Positions 8,402-17,008 are shown, counted from the stretch's first letter. The stretch is 64,000 bases of DNA from CAWBRT01 sp963832365 (GCA_963832365.1 CAWHUL010000005.1:62001-126000), one strand, 5' to 3'. Program-made: numbers and translations. The notes: generated from the sequence alone by a model not told the origin.

Positions 8402-9737
8402 CTATTTCACCTCCGCGCGCAGCTCAGGGCCGTGCTCAATTTCGCGGCGTACGAGGAAGAGGAAGAGAATCGAAAGCAGCGTGTACATTCCCAGGAAACC
8501 GAGCAGCGTGAACCAGCCATTGCCCGCCGAAACCGACTTGGAGTAGCCGTTGGCGGTGCGCAGCAATCCGTAGACAAGATAGGGCTGCCGCCCGATCTCG
8601 GCGGTCACCCAGCCCGCCGTGTTGGCGATGAAGGGCAAGGGGAAGCTCAGCATCAGAATCCAGAGCATCCAGCGCGATTCGAAGAGCTGCTTGCGCCAAA
8701 GCAGCAAGGCGGCGATTACGACGACGGCCATGAAGATCGTCCCCAGGCCCACCATGATGTGGTAGCTGAAATAGAGCAAGCGGAATGTTATCCGGCCACT
8801 CCGACTGCGGAAAGGCATCCAGCCCCTTCATGTGGGCTCCCCAGTCGCGGTAGGCAAGGTAGCTGAGAATGCGCGGAATCACAATCGGATTGTCGATCCG
8901 CCTCTTCTCAACATCGGGCTGGCCGATGATGACCAGCGGAGCGCCCTGACGCGATTCGAACAAGGCTTCCATGGCGGCCAGCGTGACCGGTTGATGCTCG
9001 GCCAGGTTGCGTCCCTGGCCGTCGCCGGTGGGCCCGATCAACGGGATGACAAAGATCAGCGCGGCGACCACGCCAACCTTCAGATAGATTTTTGCCTGCT
9101 CGACGTGCTGCTTGCTGAGCAGATAGAAAGCGCCCATAGCCATCATGACAAAAGCACCGGTCACCCCCGCGCCGGTCATGTTGTGCGCGTACTGCCAGAT
9201 GGCCCACGGATTCAGCACCAGGCCCCAGAAGCTGGTGAGCGTCACGGAGCCATCTGCGGTGCGCGCATAGGCCACAGGATGCTGCATCCAGGCATCGGTG
9301 GCGACGATGAAGTAGCCCGACAGCCAGGAGCCGACAAACACGGCCATGGCCGACCACCAGTGGGCGATTCTGCTGAGACGCTTTTCGCCGTAGAGAAACA
9401 GTCCCAGGAAAGCCGACTCCAGAAAGAAGGCGAAGGTGCCTTCCATGGCGAGGGTTTGTCCGATGACGCCGCCGGCGTACTTGGAAAAATGCGACCAGTT
9501 GGTGCCGAACTGGAACTCCATCGGGATTCCAGTGACCACGCCGAAGACGAAGGAGATGCCGAAGATCTTCGCCCAGAAGCGCGCGGCGTCGTCGTAGAGC
9601 GGATCTTTCTTCCATAGCGCAAGGGTCTTCAGCACCACGATGAGCGGTGCCAGTCCCATGGTGAGCTGCGGGAAGAGGTAGTGATAGGTAACGGTGAAGG
9701 CGAAATGCAGACGATGTATGAATTCAGCGCTGTCCAT
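8402..9737 (-). CDS. cydA: Cytochrome bd ubiquinol oxidase subunit I, frame broken by one extra base
   Basis: Catalytic subunit carrying hemes b558, b595 and d. The N-terminal frame has H19 (VTYHYLF) and the QYAHNMTGAGVTGAFV segment with the second histidine ligand. At about 8777 the frame shifts: removing one base joins PDNIP to LLYFSYHIMVGLG, the segment bearing the heme b558 methionine, and restores an intact C-terminus (to 8402). Joined length is about 445 aa, normal for the short-Q-loop form. As written, the upstream frame runs on out of phase to 8436. cydB after it is intact. A sequence error is more likely than recent inactivation, but the window cannot decide. Confidence 0.88.
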
Positions 9738-9880
9738 GTGACGTTCACCTTGGGCTGAGGGACGATCCCTCAGGGCCTAAAGGCCAATGTATTCAGCCTC
9801 TCTTCGGCGCGGCTGACCATGAACTCCTTTGAGGCTGGAATGATGCCTCGACGCATTAAGCCCGTAGCGAAGAGCTGTCA

Positions 9881-10167
9881 TGTAAGCCGCGCCCCTTCAA
9901 GAAGACTTATGCAACAAAATCTAGTGTCGTGTCCCGGAAATACCTGCCATAAACTAACTTCCACGAAGTGTCATGTTGAGCGTAGCGAAACATCCCATGA
10001 AAACTGCCCCAACTCACGCCTCTTGAGCTTTTACGAAGTCCTTCGGCTGCGTCTCAGCTCCGCGCCGTGCTGGGATCCTTCGCTTCGCTCAGGATGACAC
10101 CTCGGAAAAGAGTTTTAGCAGCCTGTAAAGCCGCGCCCCTTCATAGAAATATTTATGCAACAAATCT
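9881..10167. repeat. Direct repeat pair flanking a MITE-like element
   Basis: About 42 bp at 9881-9922 (GTAAGCCGCGCCCCTTCAAG, ending ATGCAACAAAATCT) recurs at 10123-10167 with small changes. The MITE-like copy 9969-10099 sits between them. No gene is seen in 9738-10220. Confidence 0.7.
9969..10099. repeat. MITE-like palindromic element, copy 2 (inverted)
   Basis: 131 bp, the reverse complement of the 4519-4650 element with high identity along the core as well as the ends. Left end TGTCATGTTGAGCGTAGCGA, right end CGCTTCGCTCAGGATGACA. Confidence 0.8.
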
Positions 10168-10220
10168 GGCCCAATACACGTGACAACGGCGCGGGCCGAG
10201 GGCTCGCAGATGCGAAATGC

Positions 10221-10751
10221 TCAGGGTTTGACGCGCTCCAGTTTGCGAATCTTTTCCGCCTGCCGGATTTCGCGGCGTCGCCCGGCATCCTCATAACGGC
10301 GCTTCTCGTCCTCGGTCTCCGGCAGCACCGGCGGCACCTGGAGTTTGCGCCCATGGCGGTCTACGGCCACGAAAGTCAGGTAAGCGCTACTGACGTGGCT
10401 TCGCTCGTTCGACAAGTAATGCTCCACCCATACCTTTACGCCGACCTCCAGCGAGGTGCGAAAGACCCGGTTGACCGAGGACTGCAACAGCACCAGGTCG
10501 CCGACACGACCCGGCACGAGAAAATCGAGGTGATCGAGAGACGCCGTGACGACATAGCTGCGTGAGTGCCGGTGCGCCGCCAGCGCCGCTGCCAGATCGA
10601 TCCAGTGCATGAGCCGTCCACCGAGCAGGGAGCCTAGCGGGTTGGCATCGTTGGGAAGGACGAACTGCACCATCTCGGAGGCCGACTCGGCAACCGGCTT
10701 AGGGCTTAGGAATACGTCAAACCGGGATTCCTTTTCGCTTTCGGTGCTCAC
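10221..10751 (-). CDS. Acyl-CoA thioesterase, hotdog fold
   Basis: Hydrolyses acyl-CoA to free acid and CoA; cytosolic. The hotdog signature NPLGSLLGGRLMHWIDLAAA and the downstream VVTASLDHLDFLVPGRVGD are those of the YciA/BFIT-type family. The C-terminus ends in a charged helix (about 135-176). A GTG at 10751 preceded by AAAGGA about 7 nt upstream gives 176 aa, the usual single-domain length. The longer reading from 10871 would add a Pro-rich stretch overlapping the next gene and is not favoured. It lies 65 nt downstream of the Cys-containing hypothetical gene at 10817. Confidence 0.85.
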   Translation of the reverse strand: MSTESEKESRFDVFLSPKPVAESASEMVQFVLPNDANPLGSLLGGRLMHWIDLAAALAAHRHSRSYVVTASLDHLDFLVPGRVGDLVLLQSSVNRVFRTSLEVGVKVWVEHYLSNERSHVSSAYLTFVAVDRHGRKLQVPPVLPETEDEKRRYEDAGRRREIRQAEKIRKLERVKP

Positions 10752-10816
10752 CAGACGATCCTTTTCATGCCCGAAAATATCGATTCCAACAAGCTCAACT
10801 GCGGGGCCGTGGGCGA

Positions 10817-11239
10817 CTACGACGCGTGACGCGGGTCCGGGTGGCGGCTGAGGTATGCGGCCAGAAAGCATTCTGCCTGGTGCTGAAGCCGCTCATCCCG
10901 ATGAGAGTTCAGCCAGGAGGAAGATGCCCGCGAGAATTCCAGCACTCCGGATTCGCCGGGTGCGTGGTTCAATTCCGTGGCGTAGAGAATCCGCAGAAGC
11001 GCCGGTTCATCGCACGACACACAGAAGCGTACGGCATCGGCGACGCGTTCGGCGGGAAGCCATGAACAGCGTGCGTAGCCGAGGTTACACTGCTTCAAAG
11101 CTTCGTCATCCGGTTGCTCTCGTTGATGCCCGGGAGCCGAACAGCAGCCCCGAAAGGCGTCACCCAAGGGCAGGCGCTGCCGCCACTGCCACAGATCGGC
11201 ATCATGACGCTGGTCCGGAATGAAGTAAGGGCAACACAT
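10817..11239 (-). CDS. Conserved-looking hypothetical protein with conserved cysteines
   Basis: 140 aa, no family recognised. The N-terminus MCCPYFIPDQRHD, a CCSAPGHQ segment, CNLGYARC and RFCVSCDEP give several cysteines in pairs, suggesting a metal or Fe-S site. Composition is that of a real protein, and it sits in the same direction just upstream of the thioesterase gene. The role is unknown; a metal-binding regulator or maturation factor is only a guess. Confidence 0.65.
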   Translation of the reverse strand: MCCPYFIPDQRHDADLWQWRQRLPLGDAFRGCCSAPGHQREQPDDEALKQCNLGYARCSWLPAERVADAVRFCVSCDEPALLRILYATELNHAPGESGVLEFSRASSSWLNSHRDERLQHQAECFLAAYLSRHPDPRHAS

Positions 11240-11362
11240 AGAACGTGTCTCGGCGGAACCGCAGCCGCGGCGGGAACTCGCCGGGTAACGCTATTCTACA
11301 GAATTCTACAGACGGTGCGGGGAGGAGGGACAATAAGCGACGGTCATGCGGGGGCAAGGAAA

Positions 11363-11440
11363 CTACCCCAGGTTAGCCCCACTCACCCCAACGAGCCGAG
11401 CCTCGTTGGGGACCCCGACGCAGGCGAACCTGGGGCACCC
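11363..11440. repeat. Intergenic hairpin repeat carrying a second nested hairpin
   Basis: Outer arms CTACCCCAGGTTAGCC and GGCGAACCTGGGGCACCC are typical. The loop holds an extra inverted repeat, CACCCCAACGAG and CTCGTTGGGG, about 36 bp. The same insert occurs in the copy at 12002-12083 within a different outer stem. Confidence 0.8.
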
Positions 11441-11459
11441 AGCAAGAACAAAGCCAAAG

Positions 11460-11503
11460 CCCCACCCTGCGCCGAAAATCATGGCGCAAGGGTAGGGCAC
11501 CCG
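11460..11503. repeat. Intergenic hairpin repeat (CCTGCGCC type)
   Basis: CCCCACCCTGCGCC pairs with GGCGCAAGGGTAGGG, ending CACCCG. A 3' fragment of another copy follows at 11521-11533. The 11240-11641 gap holds only these repeats. Confidence 0.75.
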
Positions 11504-11641
11504 GCAAAGCTAACCGCGACAGTGTGGGGCACCAGAAGCTTCTTGGGACGGGCCGGAGTACGATAGATGTTGCCGGCGGCGCACAACCGCGGGCGGTTCA
11601 CCCCGGCACACGCAACCACCGCGGATGCAGGGAATCCAGGT

Positions 11642-11974
11642 ATGTCGAGGATGCAGATGGCGCAGAGTCGAGTGGAGCAACTCAAGGAAATCCTTGCTCA
11701 GGACACGAACAACCTGTTGACCCGCTACGCGCTGGCGATGGAGTACTCTAACTCCGGCAACGTCGACGCGGCGGTCGCCGAGTTCAAGCTGCTGCTCGAA
11801 AAGAATCCCGATTACGCCAACGCTTACTTCATGGCCGCGCAATCGCTGGCGGGCGCGGATCGTGGCGCCGAGGCGGGGCAAATGCTTCGGGATGGAATTA
11901 CCGCCGCCAAGCGCAGCGGAAATCAGCACGCGGCATCCGAGATGCAGCTCATGCTTGACGATCTGGAGCGGTAA
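11642..11974 (+). CDS. Small TPR-repeat protein
   Basis: 110 aa, built of about two to three tetratricopeptide repeats (LLTRYALAMEYSNSGNVDAA, then NPDYANAYFMAAQSLAGADR), ending in a charged helix. TPR proteins are adaptors for protein-protein contact; the partner here is unknown. No signal peptide with the start at 11642; two further ATGs (11651, 11657) are possible. Nothing adjacent suggests an operon. Confidence 0.75.
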   Translation: MSRMQMAQSRVEQLKEILAQDTNNLLTRYALAMEYSNSGNVDAAVAEFKLLLEKNPDYANAYFMAAQSLAGADRGAEAGQMLRDGITAAKRSGNQHAASEMQLMLDDLER

Positions 11975-12001
11975 ACCCCACGCGCGATTCTCAGGAAGGA
12001 A

Positions 12002-12083
12002 CTAGCCCGCCCTGGCCAACCGATTCACCCCAACGGGCCGAGCCTCGTCGGGGACCCCGATGCGGGCTAGAACGGGGCACCCG
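12002..12083. repeat. Intergenic hairpin repeat with nested hairpin, second example
   Basis: Outer arms of the CTGGCC/GGGCTAG type; the loop holds CACCCCAACGGG and CTCGTCGGGG, the same insert as at 11363-11440. It is followed by the right half of a MITE-like element (about 12084-12164, ending CGCTCAACATGACA). Confidence 0.8.
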
Positions 12084-12191
12084 CCGCCGAAGGATTTCGT
12101 CAAAACCGAGAGCGGCGCGGAGTGGGACGATTTCCGGGGATGTTTCGCTACGCTCAACATGACAGCACGGGAGTTGTTTCGCAGAAACAGT

Positions 12192-12226
12192 CCCACATCT
12201 GCTCACTGCGGCAGATGTGGGGCACC
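12192..12226. repeat. Intergenic hairpin repeat (CATCTGC type)
   Basis: CCCACATCTGC pairs with GCAGATGTGGGG and ends CACC. It sits 10 bp beyond the stop codon of the SDR gene at 12236 and could act as a transcript end. Confidence 0.8.
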
Positions 12227-12235
12227 AACAGCAAT

Positions 12236-13039
12236 TCAGGCCGCCGGCTTGCTCTGGTCCTTGAGCAGGCGCCTAAGGGCGAAATTAATGACGAACGGCG
12301 CCAGGACTGCCAAGCCAATAGCTATGCGGTTCGTCCAGGGGACGACGGTCTCAGTGATATCGCACTGGTAAGCACGCAGCACAGCCTGGGCAACGCGCTC
12401 GGCGGTAATTCCGCGGCGAACGCCGGCGGAGATGCGCTTCCCTTCCGCGCCGTGCACGGCATTCTCGCCGAAATCGGTCTTCACGTAACCGGGGCAGATA
12501 TTGACCACGGAGACGCCCGTGCCTTCGAGTTCGAGACGGGCGGCGCGACTGATCCCATTCAGCGCGCGCTTGGTTGCGCCGTAAGCGCCCATGTAGGGCA
12601 CCGCAATGTAGCCGGCCACGCTGGAGATGTTGATGATGCACCCGGATTGCTGGCGCTTCATCACCGGGATCACCTGCTGCATGGCTTCGATGGCGCCAAA
12701 CAAATTGGTTTCAAACATCCGGCGATACGCTTCGCGCTCCATGTGCTCGATGGAATCGATCAGGCCGAAGCCGGCGTTGTTCACCCAGACATCCACCCGG
12801 CCGAAGCGCTCCGAGGTGGCGCGCAGCAGAGCTGCAATCTGCGCGGGGTCGCAGACATCACAAGCAACTGCCAATGACTTCTGCTGGTGTCCAACCCTGG
12901 CGCGAGCGGCTTCCGCCCTTGCCAGGTCGCGCGAGGAAAAGACGATGGACGCACCGTGGTCGGCGAAGATTTTGGCGATTGCCTCGCCGATGCCCATGGA
13001 TGCGCCGGTAATGACCACTACTTTCTTTGAGAGGTCCAT
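12236..13039 (-). CDS. Short-chain dehydrogenase/reductase
   Basis: 267-aa classical SDR using NAD(P)H. Rossmann motif TGASMGIG at residues 12-19, NNAG in VWVNNAGFG, catalytic Ser in INISSVAGY and Tyr/Lys in YGATKRA. The C-terminal stretch IAIGLAVLAPFVINFALRRL is hydrophobic enough to be a membrane anchor, as in some dehydrogenases acting on lipids. The substrate cannot be told from sequence. It is a single gene between repeat blocks. Confidence 0.9.
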   Translation of the reverse strand: MDLSKKVVVITGASMGIGEAIAKIFADHGASIVFSSRDLARAEAARARVGHQQKSLAVACDVCDPAQIAALLRATSERFGRVDVWVNNAGFGLIDSIEHMEREAYRRMFETNLFGAIEAMQQVIPVMKRQQSGCIINISSVAGYIAVPYMGAYGATKRALNGISRAARLELEGTGVSVVNICPGYVKTDFGENAVHGAEGKRISAGVRRGITAERVAQAVLRAYQCDITETVVPWTNRIAIGLAVLAPFVINFALRRLLKDQSKPAA

Positions 13040-13097
13040 GGAGCAGTTTTTTAAGTTCTTCGGCGGAAAAAGTCAAGTTTAGGTCGTGGAGCAACAA

Positions 13098-13139
13098 CCC
13101 CACGTCAACCCAGCAGAGGGGTGTGACGTGGGGCACCCG
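13098..13139. repeat. Intergenic hairpin repeat (CGTCAACCC type)
   Basis: CCCCACGTCAACCC pairs with GGGTGTGACGTGGGG, ending CACCCG. Confidence 0.75.
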
Positions 13140-13172
13140 CACTGTAAAACGTGAAACTTGAAACGCCAGAGT

Positions 13173-13207
13173 CCCACATCTGCTAACTGCGGCAGATATG
13201 GGTCACC
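13173..13207. repeat. Intergenic hairpin repeat (CATCTGC type)
   Basis: CCCACATCTGC pairs with GCAGATATGGG, ending TCACC. A terminal fragment of the MITE-like family follows at 13246-13279. Bases 13280-13495 show no further feature except the GGAGGG ribosome binding region of the next gene. Confidence 0.7.
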
Positions 13208-13495
13208 AACGGTAGATGTTGGCCACCAGACAAATCAACTACATAGATTCTTCGCTCGCTGCGCTCGTTCAGAATGACACTTCGGGAAAGAGTGGGGTAA
13301 TCCGACCCTACTGCTGGGCCTGACACTCAGCTTGCGTGCGGCCAAATCGTGCGGGGTGAAGTTGCTGCAACCAGCGGACGGTTAGGAACGTCCAAAGAGC
13401 TAGCGCCGGGTCAACCTGCAACTTTGCTGGATACGAGGCGCTGACGCAGGTGCGAACGGGCTCTCACGAAGGCGAGAGCGGAGGGTTGTTCTGAT

Positions 13496-14992
13496 ATGAA
13501 TCTGCCCCGGACGTTGGGCGAACTACGGCAGAGTGCGTTTTGTGAAAACAGACTTCGCACCCGGCATGTGAAAGATGAGCTGCGGGAAAACCTGATTGCG
13601 CGTCTGCGGCAGGGAGGGCCGGTGTTTCCCGGCATCATCGGCTATGAGGACACGGTAACGCCTCAGGTCGTCAACGCCATCCTGTCGCGCCACAATTTTA
13701 TTTTGCTGGGACTGCGAGGGCAGGCTAAGAGCCGCATACTGCGCGCGTTGACCGCGCTGCTCGACCCGCAACTGCCGTACGTTGCCGGATGTGAGATCCG
13801 CGACAACCCGTACGAGCCGCTCTGCCGCTATTGTCGTGAGCTGATCGCCGAAATTGGAGACAAGACTCCGATCGCTTATCTCGGGCCGGACGAGCGGTAT
13901 GTGGAGAAACTGGCGACTCCCGACGTGACCATCGCCGATTTGATTGGCGACATCGACCCGATCAAGGCGGCCAAGGGTGGACACGAGCTGAGCAACGAAC
14001 TCACCGTGCATTACGGGTTGCTGCCGAGGGCCAATCGCGGCATCTTCGCCATCAACGAGTTGCCCGACCTCGCCGGCAAAATCCAGGTAGGTCTGTTCAA
14101 CATCATGCAGGAAGGCGATGTGCAGATCAAAGGTTACCCGGTGCGACTGCCGCTCGATGTTGCTCTGGTGTTCAGCGCCAACCCCGAAGACTACACGGCG
14201 CGCGGCAAGATCGTGACGCCGCTGAAGGACCGGATTGGTTCGGAGGTGCGCACGCACTACCCGGCGTCGATCCATGAGGGAATCGAGATTACAGCGCAAG
14301 AGGCGTGGACGAAGCGCAATGGCCTGCATTTGCAGGTTCCGCAATTCATTCAGGAAGTGATCGAGCAGATAGCCTTTGTGGCGCGCGAGGACAAGCACAT
14401 CGACAAGCGCTCAGGGGTCAGCCAGAGGCTGCCGATCAGCGCGATTGAAAACGTCATCTCGAACGCCGAGCGGCGGGCGGTGTTTCAGGATTCCGAATAT
14501 GTGGTGCCGCGGATTGCCGACGTGTTTGCTGCTCTGCCCTCGATTACCGGCAAGCTGGAATTGGAATATGAAGGCGAAGTGCGCGGGGCCGACCAGGTGG
14601 TGCGCGAAATCATTAAGACTTCGATCGCGCGGGTCTTCGATCAGTACTTCGCGAACGCCGACCTGAAGCAGGTGGTGCAATGGTTCGAACTGGGAGGAGA
14701 AATCCAGTTACTGGAATCGGCGAACCCGGCTGAGCTGGTGAATACGCTGCACAACATCCAGGGACTTCTCGAAAAGACTTCGGTTTTGAAGATGGAGAAT
14801 CCCGAGGTGCCCGAGGCGCAGGTCTCCGCCGCCGAGTTCGTGCTGGAGGGACTGCACGCGCACAAGAAGATCGGACGGTCGGAGGAGCGCTTGTTCTCGG
14901 CGGGCGAGAAGAAGCCTCCCGAACGGGAGTACAAGGCCGAAGTGCAAGACGACTTCGAAGCGCGGCGACGGAACCGCAGGCCGTTTAACTAG
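13496..14992 (+). CDS. MoxR/ChlI-like AAA+ ATPase
   Basis: 498-aa AAA+ protein of the magnesium-chelatase-I/MoxR type. Walker A variant GLRGQAKSR at 72-80, Walker B GIFAINELPDL, then sensor 1 LVFSANPEDY. A cysteine group (C98, C109, C112) lies between the Walker motifs and could bind a metal. The following VWA-domain gene (15317) makes the classical MoxR-VWA pair, in which the ATPase remodels or inserts cofactors into a client. A true magnesium chelatase is unlikely because no bchH/chlH or other tetrapyrrole gene is near. GGAGGG precedes the ATG. Confidence 0.88.
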   Translation: MNLPRTLGELRQSAFCENRLRTRHVKDELRENLIARLRQGGPVFPGIIGYEDTVTPQVVNAILSRHNFILLGLRGQAKSRILRALTALLDPQLPYVAGCEIRDNPYEPLCRYCRELIAEIGDKTPIAYLGPDERYVEKLATPDVTIADLIGDIDPIKAAKGGHELSNELTVHYGLLPRANRGIFAINELPDLAGKIQVGLFNIMQEGDVQIKGYPVRLPLDVALVFSANPEDYTARGKIVTPLKDRIGSEVRTHYPASIHEGIEITAQEAWTKRNGLHLQVPQFIQEVIEQIAFVAREDKHIDKRSGVSQRLPISAIENVISNAERRAVFQDSEYVVPRIADVFAALPSITGKLELEYEGEVRGADQVVREIIKTSIARVFDQYFANADLKQVVQWFELGGEIQLLESANPAELVNTLHNIQGLLEKTSVLKMENPEVPEAQVSAAEFVLEGLHAHKKIGRSEERLFSAGEKKPPEREYKAEVQDDFEARRRNRRPFN

Positions 14993-15032
14993 CAGGGGAG
15001 CGCGTTTCGGAGGGCTGACCTTGCGGACGGAA

Positions 15033-15070
15033 CTACCCCACGTTAGCCAACAGCGGGCGAGGAGCACCCG
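15033..15070. repeat. Degenerate intergenic hairpin repeat
   Basis: Starts CTACCCCACGTTAGCC but the right arm is reduced to GGGCGAGGAGCACCCG, so the outer stem is lost. Confidence 0.65.
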
Positions 15071-15088
15071 TGCAGAGGGCGTTTAGGG

Positions 15089-15227
15089 TGTCATTCTGAG
15101 CGACCAAAGGGAGCGAAGAATCCCTGTACCGCGTGGGGCTAAGGCGTAGCCGAAGGTTTTCTTCGAAAGCCCGAGCGGCACTGGATGGGACAGGTTCCGG
15201 GGATGCTTCGCTCCGCTCAGCATGACA
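15089..15227. repeat. MITE-like palindromic element, copy 3
   Basis: 139 bp with ends TGTCATTCTGAGCGACCAAA and CTCCGCTCAGCATGACA. The core is more diverged than between copies 1 and 2, with a small insertion in the left end. Confidence 0.7.
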
Positions 15228-15316
15228 TCTAAAAACAAGGGCAAGAAGCGCCTTCAAAATAGGCGCTCCAACTTTAAAGTTCACCGAGCTAGGGATTGAA
15301 AGCAGGAAACGCTTTT

Positions 15317-16561
15317 ATGCGTCGAATTCGCTATTCGAAGTACGTTGCCGATCTGACTGATGAAATCAGCATGGAAGACCTGATGCAGGCGCTTGCCGAC
15401 CATCTTTTGCAGAGCGGTTTCGAGGACCAGTTCGCGCGATACCAGCAGGCGGGCGAGCGCGATCAGACCATGGAGGCACTGCGCGAGGCGATTCGCAAGG
15501 CACTGCTGAACAGCGACCTGATGGATGAGGAAATGCGCCAACAGCTTGAACAGATGCAGGCTGAAGGCAAACTCGACGAGCTGATCGAGCAGATCATCGA
15601 GCGGATGGAGGACGAGGATTATATCTCGATTTCGCCGCCGCATGATCCGTCCCGGCAATCGTCGGTGGGTGGGCAGATTGGCAAACCGCAGGCGGAGCCG
15701 CACTTCGAGGTGACCGACAAAGCGCTGGACTTCCTGGGCTATCGCGCGCTGCGCGACCTGCTCGGTTCGCTCGGCAAGTCCAGCTTCGGCCGTCACGACA
15801 CCCGCGATCAGGCGACGGGAATCGAGACCAGCGGCGCCAGCAAGCCTTATGAATTTGGCGACACGCTGAATCTGGATATTACGGCGACGCTGGCTTCGGC
15901 CATCGATCGCGAGGGGTTGAAGCTGCCGCTGAATATAGAGTATTCCGACCTGCAGGTGCATCAGTGCGAGTACCAGTCATCCTGCGCCACGGTGCTGATG
16001 CTGGACTGCTCGCACTCGATGATTCTCTACGGCGAGGACCGCTTCACGCCGGCCAAGAAAGTCGCGATGGCACTGTCGCATCTGATCCGGACGCAATATC
16101 CGGGAGATTCGCTTTCGCTGGTGCTGTTTCACGATTCGGCGGAGGAGATGCCGGTTTCGCAACTGGCCCGGGTTCGCGTGGGCCCTTACTACACCAACAC
16201 CCGCGAGGGACTGCGCGTGGCGCAGCGCATCCTGCAACGGCAGCGCAAGGACATGAAGCAGATCGTGATGATCACCGACGGCAAGCCTTCGGCCCTCACT
16301 ATGGAGGACGGGCGCATTTACAAAAACGCCTTCGGGCTTGATCCGCTGGTGGTGAGCAAGACGCTGGAAGAGGTTTCCAAGTGCAAGCGCGCCGGGGTCA
16401 TGATCAATACCTTCATGCTCGCTTCCGACTACGGACTGGTGCAGTTTGTGCAGAAGGTGACGGAGATGTGCCGCGGTAAGGCATACTTCACCACTCCGTA
16501 TACGCTGGGCGAATATCTGCTGATGGATTACATGTCACGCAAGACGAAGACGATCCACTAG
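15317..16561 (+). CDS. VWA-domain protein, partner of the MoxR-like ATPase
   Basis: 414 aa. The N-terminal half is mostly charged helix (about 10-150); the C-terminal half is a von Willebrand A domain with the MIDAS signature DCSHSM, a conserved Thr region and VMITDGKPSALTMEDG. No signal peptide or membrane segment, so the complex is cytoplasmic. MIDAS proteins bind a client acidic residue through Mg2+ and work with MoxR-type ATPases. The ATG at 15317 (AGGAAA upstream) is preferred over 15296. It follows the ATPase gene by 324 nt of repeats. Confidence 0.87.
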   Translation: MRRIRYSKYVADLTDEISMEDLMQALADHLLQSGFEDQFARYQQAGERDQTMEALREAIRKALLNSDLMDEEMRQQLEQMQAEGKLDELIEQIIERMEDEDYISISPPHDPSRQSSVGGQIGKPQAEPHFEVTDKALDFLGYRALRDLLGSLGKSSFGRHDTRDQATGIETSGASKPYEFGDTLNLDITATLASAIDREGLKLPLNIEYSDLQVHQCEYQSSCATVLMLDCSHSMILYGEDRFTPAKKVAMALSHLIRTQYPGDSLSLVLFHDSAEEMPVSQLARVRVGPYYTNTREGLRVAQRILQRQRKDMKQIVMITDGKPSALTMEDGRIYKNAFGLDPLVVSKTLEEVSKCKRAGVMINTFMLASDYGLVQFVQKVTEMCRGKAYFTTPYTLGEYLLMDYMSRKTKTIH

Positions 16562-16566
16562 GGGAA

Positions 16567-16608
16567 CTACCCCAGGTTAGCCAAAGACGGGCGAACCTGG
16601 GGCACCCG
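16567..16608. repeat. Intergenic hairpin repeat (GGTTAGCC type)
   Basis: CTACCCCAGGTTAGCC pairs with GGGCGAACCTGGGG, ending CACCCG. It starts 5 nt after the VWA stop codon. Confidence 0.85.
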
Positions 16609-16621
16609 GCTGCAGGGCACA

Positions 16622-16708
16622 CACGGAAAACACAAGATCCCTCCGCTTCGGTCGGGATGACGGATGTGAGGTACGTGCCCAGGAATAGCGTTACGATTCA
16701 GGCAGAAA
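16622..16708. repeat. Two-copy intergenic repeat, copy 2
   Basis: Second copy of the about 90-bp element at 3346-3436 (CACGGAAAACACAAGATCCC, CGGTCGGGATGACGGATGTG). It again leads directly into a hairpin-family copy. Confidence 0.75.
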
Positions 16709-16753
16709 CTACCCCACGTCAGTCCAAAAGCCGGACGGGACGTGGGGCACCCG
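16709..16753. repeat. Intergenic hairpin repeat (CGTCAGTCC type)
   Basis: CTACCCCACGTCAGTCC pairs with GGACGGGACGTGGGG, ending CACCCG. The inner stem GTCC/GGAC replaces AGCC/GGGC. Confidence 0.85.
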
Positions 16754-16773
16754 AACACGCCGGGAACCTTGCT

Positions 16774-17008
16774 TTACGGCTTTGGTTTCTCGGCTGCTAC
16801 GGCGGCCTCAGCGGCCTGGAAGCCGATCTTGGAATGCGTGCCGTCGCAAAAAGGCTTATTCACGCTGGCGCCGCAACGGCAGAGGGCGATCACGGGCTTG
16901 CCGGTGAGGTCAATCTTCTTGCCGGTGGGATCGATCAGCTCGATTACGCCGTCGGGGTCTTCTACTTTGTAAGGGCCGTTGGGGCGCAATCGTAATTTTC
17001 ACCGTCAT
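16774..17008 (-). CDS. CDGSH-type iron-sulfur protein, frame broken near the start
   Basis: Small [2Fe-2S] protein of the mitoNEET type. The motif CRCGASVNKPFCDGTH provides the three Cys and one His ligands. The readable frame begins at a TTG (16989) giving 71 aa with no ribosome binding site. Eighteen nt further up, an ATG at 17008 follows a perfect GGAGGTGAC; its frame (MTVKITI) leads into RPNGPYKVED only if the extra base at about 16987 is removed. The intended protein is about 77 aa. Role in cells is unclear, probably redox or cluster transfer. Confidence 0.8.

Noticed and set aside
13496..16561. Magnesium chelatase for chlorophyll synthesis
   Set aside because: The ATPase and VWA genes resemble ChlI/ChlD only in general design; no ChlH or other tetrapyrrole gene is present.
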